Notes under the pieces: model-generated
Database searches by the model: none
What the model was told of the DNA's origin: nothing
The model's input: only the letters and a program-made list of their open reading frames with translations
In this document: piece by piece, positions 41,601 to 48,883 of the stretch
Numbering within the stretch: the first letter of the stretch is position 1
Layout of the letters: each line of letters begins with the position of its first letter
Program-made: the position numbers and the translations under genes
Origin: Ga0077555 sp050187415
GTDB lineage: Bacteria; Pseudomonadota; Alphaproteobacteria; Rhizobiales; Hyphomicrobiaceae
Length of the DNA stretch: 64,000 nucleotides
Direction: 5' to 3'
Assembly: GCA_050187415.1 (NCBI GenBank)
Contig: JBFWXN010000021.1
Location: forward strand, 9,254-73,253

Positions 41601-42665
41601 ATGGGCCCGTCCGACCTGACACCTGCACGACCGCTCGCTCCCGACGACTTCATCGTCGACGCGCCCGAGCGGGCGTCGCCGAGCCTCAGGTCGTTGTCGA
41701 TCGTGGTGCCGGTCCTCAACGAGGCACTCACCATCGATGCCCTTGCCAGCCAGCTCACCGCGGTTCTCGATACTCTTGGCAACCCTTACGAGGTGATCAT
41801 CGTAGACGACGGTTCGACCGACGGCACGCTGGACGCGCTCCGGGCGCTGCACAAGAAGAACGCCAACTTCAGGGCGATCTCGTTCAGCCGGAATTTCGGT
41901 AAGGAGATCGCCGTCGCAGCGGGCCTCGCGCACGCGACGGGTGATGGCGCAGTCATCATGGACGGCGACCTGCAGCACCCGCCAGAGACGATCCGCAGGT
42001 TCGTCGAATTGTGGGATCGCGGCTACGACAACGTCTACGGCCAGCGGACCGACCGCAGCCAGAATACGACGCTGGAAAAGTATTCGGCGCGTGCCTTCTA
42101 TCGCCTGTTTCGCAATCTCAGCGGCACGGAGTTGCCGGACGGAGCCGGAGACTTCCGGCTGCTGGACCGGCGCGTGATCGATGTCTTCAACAAGCTCGAC
42201 GAGCGCGCGCGGTTCAACAAGGGCCTGTTCGCATGGGTTGGATTTCGATCGATCGGCGTTCCGTTTGAAGTGGCGGCGCGCGTGCATGGCAGCACGCGGT
42301 GGCATTTCCGACGCCTGTTGCGGTTTGCCGTCGACGGAATAGCCTCCTTTACGACGGTACCGCTGAAGATCTGGTCCTACGTCGGCATCATGATCTCGCT
42401 GGTGGCGTTTATCTATGCGCTTTACTTTCTCTTGAAGACGCTGATCCTCGGCGTCGATGTGCCCGGCTTTCCTTCGCTGCTGATCTCCGTGCTCCTGCTC
42501 GGCGGCATCCAGCTGATCTCACTCGGCGTCATCGGCGAGTATCTCGGGCGCGTCTACGAAGAGGTGAAAGGGCGCCCCCTCTACATCATCTCGGAGTCGG
42601 TCGGTTTCGATCGTCGCACCGCGGGCGGGCAAGACACCGCACCGCGCGGCAGGGCAACGTCCTGA
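41601..42665 (+). CDS. GtrB/DPM1-like polyprenyl-phosphate glycosyltransferase (GT2)
   Basis: A 354-aa GT2 enzyme. LSIVVPVLNEALTIDALA, VIIVDDGSTDGT and AVIMDGDLQHPPE (DxD-like DGD) build the catalytic domain. Two C-terminal membrane helices (VGIMISLVAFIYALYFLLKT and SLLISVLLLGGIQLISLGVI) are followed by GEYLGRVYEEVKGRPLYI, the hallmark of the GtrB/ArnC/YkoT type. It moves a sugar from a nucleotide donor to undecaprenyl phosphate. AAGGAG precedes the ATG. The gtrA-like gene starts 28 bp downstream. The final sugar acceptor, usually a surface glycan or lipid, is unknown here. Confidence 0.93.
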   Translation: MGPSDLTPARPLAPDDFIVDAPERASPSLRSLSIVVPVLNEALTIDALASQLTAVLDTLGNPYEVIIVDDGSTDGTLDALRALHKKNANFRAISFSRNFGKEIAVAAGLAHATGDGAVIMDGDLQHPPETIRRFVELWDRGYDNVYGQRTDRSQNTTLEKYSARAFYRLFRNLSGTELPDGAGDFRLLDRRVIDVFNKLDERARFNKGLFAWVGFRSIGVPFEVAARVHGSTRWHFRRLLRFAVDGIASFTTVPLKIWSYVGIMISLVAFIYALYFLLKTLILGVDVPGFPSLLISVLLLGGIQLISLGVIGEYLGRVYEEVKGRPLYIISESVGFDRRTAGGQDTAPRGRATS

Positions 42666-42692
42666 GGACGTTCGAGGCGAGAGGCATCCCTC

Positions 42693-43124
42693 ATGGGCGA
42701 CGGTTCGCCAGCGAAGGGCCGCGATGCGGCAGCCGGAGTACCTCGCGCCCGCCATTGGGGCGGCTTCCTGACCTCAGGCGCGGTCGCGTTCACGGTCGAC
42801 GGGACGGTCATGGAAATCGGCGTCAGGCTGCTCGATCTGCCGACGCTCGTTGCTCGCCTGGCGGGAGTCGGGTGCGCGATGGTCGCCGCCTGGATGTGTC
42901 ACCGGACGTTCACGTTCGCTTTAACGACGAGGCCCACCGTCGCAGAGTTCTCCAGATACGTTGCAGCAGCATCGACGACTGCGGCGATCAACTACGGCGT
43001 GTTCGTGGTCTTGCTGCTGGCCTGGCCATCGTTCCCGCGTCTGCCGGCGCTCGCTCTCGCTTCATTTGTCGCCACATTCTTCGCCTACGTCTCAATGCGT
43101 TACGGGGTGTTTCGCCGCTACTGA
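42693..43124 (+). CDS. GtrA-family membrane protein
   Basis: A 143-aa protein with four membrane helices: FLTSGAVAFTVDGTVMEIGV, LAGVGCAMVAAWMCHRTFTF, AAASTTAAINYGVFVVLLLA and ALASFVATFFAYVSMRYGVF. RTFTF and the C-terminal RYGVFRR fit GtrA, the proposed flippase for undecaprenyl-phosphate-sugar made by GtrB. Its pairing with the GT2 gene is the classic gtrAB layout. A YfhO-like large membrane protein nearby (44165-46495, opposite strand) could be the periplasmic transferase. Confidence 0.9.
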   Translation: MGDGSPAKGRDAAAGVPRARHWGGFLTSGAVAFTVDGTVMEIGVRLLDLPTLVARLAGVGCAMVAAWMCHRTFTFALTTRPTVAEFSRYVAAASTTAAINYGVFVVLLLAWPSFPRLPALALASFVATFFAYVSMRYGVFRRY

Positions 43125-43425
43125 GATGAAAATACAAGGGCGCGGGGCCTGTCTTTGGGTTGATCACGGAACCGTTCTACGAGGGGATCGGCCTTCAGAT
43201 TATTCATCCTCGGTTCAGCATCACTGGCGTTAATCGGGCATCGCGAACGGGACCTGTCAGCATGAGCAGTGACGGAATGACGGGTCTCCACCGCGGTGCG
43301 AAAGCGCCGTAGAAAAGCCGGTCCTCGAAGGAACCGGATGCCAAGATGAGGGTTTCGATGGTCATGTGTTCACCAGACCACGCAAGGGGTTCCATGTGCA
43401 CGCGGATCAACTGCGGGAGGCGCGC
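43125..43425. other. 301-bp gap between gtrA-like gene and ribA
   Basis: The stretch holds the ribA promoter and leader. An imperfect hairpin GGTCCTCGAAGGAACC lies near 43319-43335. I looked for an FMN riboswitch (RFN element) and did not find its conserved blocks. A GTG at 43366 is in frame with ribA, but the GGGAGG-preceded ATG at 43426 is the better start. Nothing else is recognisable. Confidence 0.4.
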
Positions 43426-44058
43426 ATGAAATCGAATGCCGTCAAATCCGTAGAGCTGGATATCGATTGGGCCGTTCAGACGGTCATGCCGATCGAGTTT
43501 CGTGGCCGCGAGCTTCAGCTCGAGGCTCGTGCCTATCAGGGCGTCGATCCGCATTGTCAGGCGATGGTTCTCATTCATCGCGACAACCCGGCTCCGACCG
43601 AGTTGCCCGCGGTTCGTGTCCATAGCGGCTGCGTGACGGGTGACATTTTCCATTCGCTGCGGTGCGACTGCTATCCGCAGTTGCAAGCCTCGATGGAGGT
43701 GATCACAACGAGCCCGCTCGGCGTGATGATCTATCTTCCCTACCACGAGGGTCGTGGTATCGGGCTCGTAAACAAGATCCGTACCTATGCGCTGCAGGAT
43801 CAGGGATACGATACCGTCGATGCGAACGTTGCGATCGGTGCGCCCATCGAAGCACGCGATTACGACCTTGCGGCGCAGATCCTGTTCGATCTGGGCTACA
43901 GCCGCATCGCGCTTCTGACCAACAATCCCGCCAAGGTCAACGCGTTGAGAGCCGAAGGCATAACGGTGGTCGAGCAGCGCTCCCTTATCGTGCAGGCGTC
44001 GCCTTACAACAAGCGCTACCTTGCAACGAAGAAAGAGCGCATGGCGCACTTGCTCTGA
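43426..44058 (+). CDS. ribA: GTP cyclohydrolase II
   Basis: A 210-aa stand-alone RibA (E. coli RibA is 196 aa), opening GTP to the first riboflavin pyrimidine intermediate. RVHSGCVTGDIFHSLRCDCYPQL carries the three zinc cysteines; YHEGRGIGLVNKIRTYALQDQG holds the catalytic region with the Tyr equivalent of E. coli Tyr105; DTVDANVAIG and LLTNNPAKVNAL are the ribose/phosphate segments. The usual HSEC is HSGC here, a small deviation. GGGAGG precedes the ATG at 43426. It is not fused to RibB (DHBP synthase), so that activity must be encoded elsewhere. Confidence 0.93.
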   Translation: MKSNAVKSVELDIDWAVQTVMPIEFRGRELQLEARAYQGVDPHCQAMVLIHRDNPAPTELPAVRVHSGCVTGDIFHSLRCDCYPQLQASMEVITTSPLGVMIYLPYHEGRGIGLVNKIRTYALQDQGYDTVDANVAIGAPIEARDYDLAAQILFDLGYSRIALLTNNPAKVNALRAEGITVVEQRSLIVQASPYNKRYLATKKERMAHLL

Positions 44059-44084
44059 GTGTCGCTAAGCCAGTCTGTTGAGCG

Positions 44085-44110
44085 ATCGGGCCGGCATATG
44101 TCGGCCCGAT
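44085..44110. terminator. Hairpin between ribA and the convergent YfhO-like gene
   Basis: ATCGGGCCG and CGGCCCGAT form a perfect 9-bp stem around an 8-nt loop, 26 bp after the ribA stop. No uridine tract follows on either strand, so it may be a weak or rho-assisted bidirectional terminator. Confidence 0.45.
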
Positions 44111-44164
44111 GCCGTTCAGGACCTAGTCTAATCGTGATTAGCGTCCATTCCGGCGTGCTCGCCT

Positions 44165-46495
44165 TTATGGCGAAGGCCGTGAAAGGAGCGATTTCAGCTC
44201 CTTCCAGATGCCCGCGACAGGATGGAACTCCATGACGACAGTGTGACGACCGGGTCGGACCTCGACCGCGCGGAACAGTACGTTAGCCTGCACGATGGGC
44301 GCTGCGGCTCCGTCGACCGTCGCCAGCCACCACGGATGCCACACGTCGTTGAGCACAACCCAGCCACCGTCGGGGCTGTCGACGTCGACGACGATGCGCG
44401 TCTGGCCATATCGGGCGATGCGCGATCGACCGGGGCGGGGATGCGACGTGGCCGGCGACGCGGGCGTCTCGATCAGGACGGTGCGTCTCGGATCGAATTC
44501 GGGCCAGCGCCCAGTCTCCAATATTTTCTCGAAGTCGGCCTGTTCGGCATGCGTTGCAAACATCACGCGCGGCAGCGTCTGGCGGTTCTCGTAAAGATAA
44601 TCGGCGCCGATCTTGCCGACCAGGTCGAGATCGCCGGGCCGCAGGTTCTTGTCCATCGTTTCGACCGGCGCACCGGTTGCGATCCAACGGAGCCCCAGCA
44701 TGTCCGCCAGGCGCGAGTGGTAGGAGGGAAACAGTGGGGCGAACTTCCGCTGGTCGGGGAGGCCCACGTGGTCCTCGGCGCCGGTCGCGCGCGTGTAAAG
44801 ACCGAGCCTCACCGGATTGTAGCCCAGCGTGTTCTCGAGGCGCTGGCTCATGCTGGCGTTTGGCCAGTGAAAGCCGAGGCCGGCGAGCTCCACCCGGTCT
44901 CGGCGCGTCGATGTGGCGACGACCCTGGACTTGAGCGCCTGCATGACTGGATTGCCGCCTCGGGGATCGAGCATGTCGAAAGTCGAGGGTGGGAGAGCTG
45001 ACGAGGTCGAAGGGCCGTTGTTGTAGGCAAGATCGGCGGCGGTGACGGCGGACAGGGCGAGCGCAGCAGCAAGCGGTTGCAAGGCGACGCGCGGCAGACA
45101 CCACGCGATGGCGCCCGCGGCTGCAAGGAAGAAAGCAATAGCTATCGCGACGGGACGACCAACACGCGGGACGCGATCGACGTTGACGGCGAACACAAGT
45201 GCCGCGGTCAACGCGACGATCAGGAGCGCAGCGACTGCGGCATAGTCGCGACGCCGTGGCCGTCTCCAGGGCTCGGAGAACCACGTATGCGTGACGTAGC
45301 CGGCCAATATCGCCGTGAGCCCGCCGATCAGAAAGACCGCGTCCGCGGGCCGGCGGTAGAGGTCGACGCCCGGCAGCGCATAGAGCACCCGAAACGCGGG
45401 CGTATACCAGCCGAGCCCGTAGAGCAGCGAGACCACGAGTGCCAGGGCGAAGAAGCGGATTTCCCTATCCCATAGACGCCCGGAGACGGCGGCGAAGGCC
45501 ACCAGCAGGAAGGGGATCGCGCCCACGTAGCACTGCCCGACGTTCTGGGCCGTGAAAAGGCCGGTGCCGACCCATGCAAAGCTCGGTGGACCCCAAAAAT
45601 CGGCCATATCGCCCGCGGCGCCGAATATCTGGGGAATGACAATCGTAACGAGAAGGGCTGGATGTAGAGAGCCGGCGCCGGCGCCCGCGAGATCGATCGT
45701 AGGACGGTTCGACTGGGCAGCCAGCAGTACGGTCATCAGGATCGGAAAAGCGACGAGCGCGAGACCGACGATGCCCCCTGCGGCGAGCGGCATGAAGCTG
45801 GACGCAATCCGCTTTCGCAGCGTGTCGCCGGTCGCCCACAGCCAAACGGTGCGTGCGGCCAGCAGATAGACGACGAGAAGCGCCACCTGATCGCGCCCCA
45901 GCACGATGAAGGCAGCAAAGAGCCCTGCGGCGGCGCCTGCGGCGACCGACCCGCGCTCGACCGCCCGATCGAGGAACACGAGCGCCCACGGAAGATAGGC
46001 GAGGCTCAAGACCTGGCCGGTATGCTGGATGCGCCATGCCATGGCGGCACCGAACGAGAAGGCGAGTGCGGCGACGATCGCGCCCGCCCAGTGCCAGGAT
46101 CTGTCGCGGAACCAGACGATCAGCCCGACGCCGCCCGCAGCCATCGCCGCGATCAACGTGAGGTCTTGGGCCCAGGGGCCGGGCGACGGATTGACGAGCG
46201 CAAGCAGGAGGTAGGGCGGCGAGAAGATCATCGACTGCGGATCGGCAATCTGCGGCTGCCCGGAGAAGACATAAGGATTCCACCAGGGCAACTCGCCGGC
46301 CCAGAGGCTGCGTGCCAGGAACTGGATCTGGGGGAGAAAGTGTGCCTTCGAATCCCAGGGGATGGACACCCGGCCGAGTATCCAAGGAGCCGTCATGGCT
46401 GCAAAGGCGAAGAGATAGATCGCGACCGGAATCGCCAGTGCCCACGCGGCCGTCCGATCATCGGACAAGGGTTCGGGCCTCGATCGTTGGCGCAT
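44165..46495 (-). CDS. YfhO-like multi-spanning membrane protein (putative glycosyltransferase)
   Basis: A 776-aa protein with about 12-13 transmembrane helices in the first 500 residues and a C-terminal soluble domain. LPQIQFLARSLWAGELPWWNPYVFSGQPQIADPQSMIFSPPYLL is the periplasmic loop typical of YfhO/GT-C-like proteins. The end VVLNDVWHPWWLATVDGAAAPIVQANVLFRAVEVRPGRHTVVM is the characteristic C-terminal beta-domain. In Firmicutes YfhO adds sugars to lipoteichoic acid; in proteobacteria its role is undefined. The gtrA/gtrB-like pair lies just beyond ribA, so I infer a shared glycosylation role. It is downstream of pckA, separated by a terminator hairpin. Confidence 0.82.
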   Translation of the reverse strand: MRQRSRPEPLSDDRTAAWALAIPVAIYLFAFAAMTAPWILGRVSIPWDSKAHFLPQIQFLARSLWAGELPWWNPYVFSGQPQIADPQSMIFSPPYLLLALVNPSPGPWAQDLTLIAAMAAGGVGLIVWFRDRSWHWAGAIVAALAFSFGAAMAWRIQHTGQVLSLAYLPWALVFLDRAVERGSVAAGAAAGLFAAFIVLGRDQVALLVVYLLAARTVWLWATGDTLRKRIASSFMPLAAGGIVGLALVAFPILMTVLLAAQSNRPTIDLAGAGAGSLHPALLVTIVIPQIFGAAGDMADFWGPPSFAWVGTGLFTAQNVGQCYVGAIPFLLVAFAAVSGRLWDREIRFFALALVVSLLYGLGWYTPAFRVLYALPGVDLYRRPADAVFLIGGLTAILAGYVTHTWFSEPWRRPRRRDYAAVAALLIVALTAALVFAVNVDRVPRVGRPVAIAIAFFLAAAGAIAWCLPRVALQPLAAALALSAVTAADLAYNNGPSTSSALPPSTFDMLDPRGGNPVMQALKSRVVATSTRRDRVELAGLGFHWPNASMSQRLENTLGYNPVRLGLYTRATGAEDHVGLPDQRKFAPLFPSYHSRLADMLGLRWIATGAPVETMDKNLRPGDLDLVGKIGADYLYENRQTLPRVMFATHAEQADFEKILETGRWPEFDPRRTVLIETPASPATSHPRPGRSRIARYGQTRIVVDVDSPDGGWVVLNDVWHPWWLATVDGAAAPIVQANVLFRAVEVRPGRHTVVMEFHPVAGIWKELKSLLSRPSP

Positions 46496-46580
46496 CGCAA
46501 CTCTTTCGACGCTTGCGTGGCTGGGACCGCGCGCGTGCCGCTTCGGTGCTGGCTAGAGACGCCATGTCGAAAGAAACGAC

Positions 46581-46602
46581 AAGGGCGGCTCATGCCGCCC
46601 TT
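46581..46602 (-). terminator. Rho-independent terminator of pckA
   Basis: AAGGGCGGC and GCCGCCCTT form a perfect 9-bp stem with a 4-nt loop, 29 bp after the pckA stop. On the minus strand it is followed by a T-rich run (GTCGTTTCTTTC). It separates pckA from the YfhO-like gene. Confidence 0.75.
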
Positions 46603-46631
46603 CCCTTCGACCTGCGCCATGGGCCGGGAAG

Positions 46632-48218
46632 CTACTCCGCCGCCACCTTCAAGGCAGGCGCGGCTGCTCTGACATCGGCATCGACGTGTGATTCGAACTT
46701 CGCAAAGTTCTTGTTGAACATGTCGACCAGGGACCGAGCCGTGGCGTCATATGCCCCCTTGTCGGCCCAAGTATCACGGGGATTGAGAATGCGCGGATCT
46801 ACGCCGTCGAGCGCCGTAGGAACCTGGAAGCCGAACATGGCGTCCTTGCGCATCGGCTGGGACTTGAGCGCGCCGGACAGCGCCGCATCGAGCAGTGCTC
46901 GTGTTGCCTTGATCGGCATGCGATGGCCAACGCCGAACTTGCCGCCGGTCCACCCGGTGTTGACCAGCCAGCAATCGACCCCATGCTCGGCAATCAGTTT
47001 GCGCAGCATGTTGCCGTAGACGCTGGGATGACGCGGCATGAAGGGGGCACCGAAGCAGGTCGAGAAGGTCGCCTGCGGCTCTGCACCGAGACCCTTCTCG
47101 GTACCGGCCACCTTGGCCGTGTAGCCCGAAAGGAAGTGATACATCGCCTGGCTCGGCGACAGCTTGGCGATGGGAGGAAGCACGCCGAAAGCATCGGCGC
47201 AGAGCATCACGACAGTCTTCGGATGACCCGCCGTACCCTTGGGGCTCGCATTGGCGATAAATTCGAGCGGATAGGCCGCGCGCGTGTTCTCAGTGAGAGA
47301 GCCGTCGTCAAAATCAGCGTCGCGGCTGCCATCCTTGAGCACAACGTTCTCGAGCACAGCCCCGAAACGGCTCGATGCGGCAAAGATCTCGGGCTCGGCC
47401 TCCGCCGAAAGGCGTATCGTTTTGGCGTAGCATCCGCCCTCGAAATTGAACACGCCATCTTGCGACCAGCCGTGCTCGTCGTCGCCGAGAAGAACGCGCT
47501 TGGGGTCTGCCGAAAGCGTGGTCTTGCCGGTGCCGGAGAGGCCGAAAAAAATGGCGGACTCGCCGTCATGGCTGACGTTGGCCGAGCAGTGCATCGGCAT
47601 CACGTCCATTTCGGGCATCATATAGTTCAGATAGGTAAAGACCGACTTCTTGATTTCTCCAGCGTAGGAGGTTCCGCCGATCAGAACGAGGCGGCGCGAG
47701 AAGTCGCACGCTATCACCGTTTCGGAGCGGCATCCGTGACGCGCCGGATCGGCGCGAAAGCTCGGCAGGGAAACAACGGTGAACTGCGGCGCAAAGTTCG
47801 CGAGTTCGGATGGATCGGGCCGACGCAACAAGTGCCGGATGAACGCTGCGTGCCAAGCGTATTCAGTAAAGATGCGTGCGTTCAGGCGGTGATTGGAATC
47901 GGCGCCCGCGTAGAGATCCTCGACGAACAGCTCGAGCTTGGCCGCATGTGCCAGGAAATCCTGGTAGAGCGCATCGAAGTGGGCCGGCGACATCGGCTTG
48001 TTGTTGTCCCACCAAACATGCGGATCCGTGCTCGCATCACGGACCGTGAACTTGTCCTGGACGGACCGCCCGGTATGGACTCCGGTTTCCACCGCGAATG
48101 CGCCGCTCGAGGCAAGCTGACCCTCGCCTCTGCGGACGGCGAGCTCGAGGAGCTCCACGTGGCCGAGATTGTGCTCGATCCTGGCCGGTACGCTAAGTGC
48201 GAAAGGTTCTTGTTTCAT
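46632..48218 (-). CDS. pckA: Phosphoenolpyruvate carboxykinase (ATP)
   Basis: A 528-aa ATP-type PEPCK, the standard size. It converts oxaloacetate plus ATP to PEP and CO2, the entry to gluconeogenesis. The kinase P-loop is FFGLSGTGKTTLSADPKR near residues 232-249, followed by LLGDDEHGWSQDGVFNFEGGCYAK (metal and substrate residues). GGTSYAGEIKKSVFTYLNYMMPE and the oxaloacetate-binding HTGRSVQDKFTVRD are also clear. A terminator follows. The Shine-Dalgarno sequence is weak and a long upstream region lies between it and the divergent mutase gene. The usual rhizobial neighbours chvG/chvI are not seen. Confidence 0.97.
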   Translation of the reverse strand: MKQEPFALSVPARIEHNLGHVELLELAVRRGEGQLASSGAFAVETGVHTGRSVQDKFTVRDASTDPHVWWDNNKPMSPAHFDALYQDFLAHAAKLELFVEDLYAGADSNHRLNARIFTEYAWHAAFIRHLLRRPDPSELANFAPQFTVVSLPSFRADPARHGCRSETVIACDFSRRLVLIGGTSYAGEIKKSVFTYLNYMMPEMDVMPMHCSANVSHDGESAIFFGLSGTGKTTLSADPKRVLLGDDEHGWSQDGVFNFEGGCYAKTIRLSAEAEPEIFAASSRFGAVLENVVLKDGSRDADFDDGSLTENTRAAYPLEFIANASPKGTAGHPKTVVMLCADAFGVLPPIAKLSPSQAMYHFLSGYTAKVAGTEKGLGAEPQATFSTCFGAPFMPRHPSVYGNMLRKLIAEHGVDCWLVNTGWTGGKFGVGHRMPIKATRALLDAALSGALKSQPMRKDAMFGFQVPTALDGVDPRILNPRDTWADKGAYDATARSLVDMFNKNFAKFESHVDADVRAAAPALKVAAE

Positions 48219-48883
48219 GGATCCGCGTTGCTTCTGGCGTATTCAATTCTCGGAAGATCAGGGGCCTCGGCAGAAGAGGGGCTCGAAAGATGTGAGCGAC
48301 CAACCCCCTCTAAAAGTTCCGGATCGTCTTCCGAACGGACGAAACCCGGTGGTCACAACGACTGTCTCAGCCCCCGGGTCGATTCTAGCAGATCGGTCTA
48401 GCAGACCGCTGCAGCTGCCGTAATCGTCGAATAGTCGCACTTTTCGAGGCCGAAGTCCAAAGCCGAGAATGCTGCACCTGCGAAGAAACGCGAATGCCGG
48501 TCACCAATCTAGCAGCATCGGTGTCTAATCATCTTCAATTAATTTCGGGTTGCCACGGCAATTTCGGCAGAAGCGTAAATCAGTGTTGGATCAGCGCTCC
48601 AATTACTCGAGTAGATAGCGGGTTCATTTCCATTGCCGACAGGGCGGTATCGGCCGTGCCGGAGCCGACGGCTGGTGTTTGATACCGCGCTGCGACATAG
48701 ATCTCGGTCGGAGACGGTCCGATTGGTTTGCCGGTGCGGGGCTCGCGAAGGCTTCCGAGGCGCTTGCCGAAGCAAGGCTGGCGCCATGGCGCCAGCCTCA
48801 CGAGGCTTCTCGCGGCTGGAGCAAGGTTGTCGGTGGGCGAGATTGATGCGAAAATTGAGTATGGACACGAACGGACGCCGGAA
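48219..48883. other. 665-bp regulatory gap between divergent pckA and methylmalonyl-CoA mutase
   Basis: The largest non-coding stretch of the window, and more AT-rich in its centre (48520-48620, including TTCAATTAATTTCG). It must hold promoters for both genes. A perfect 24-bp palindrome lies at 48775-48798. A 62-codon frame at 48494-48682 has no ribosome site or recognisable sequence. I find no tRNA and no cobalamin-riboswitch blocks. Confidence 0.5.
48775..48798. repeat. Perfect 24-bp palindrome upstream of the mutase gene
   Basis: The half-site is AGGCTGGCGCCA and the other half is its exact complement, with no spacer. It lies 85 bp before the mutase ATG. As RNA it would give a strong 10-bp hairpin; as DNA it could bind a dimeric regulator. 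There is no T tract, so it is not a typical terminator. Confidence 0.6.

Noticed and set aside
43125..43425. Possible FMN riboswitch before ribA
   Set aside because: The conserved RFN blocks were not found in the leader.
48219..48883. Possible cobalamin riboswitch before the B12-dependent mutase
   Set aside because: No B12-box-like sequence was found; riboswitches usually precede B12 synthesis or transport genes instead.
48728..48883. N-terminal extension of the mutase
   Set aside because: The extra 52 residues are Arg/Gly-rich, run through the palindrome, and are not part of known mutases.
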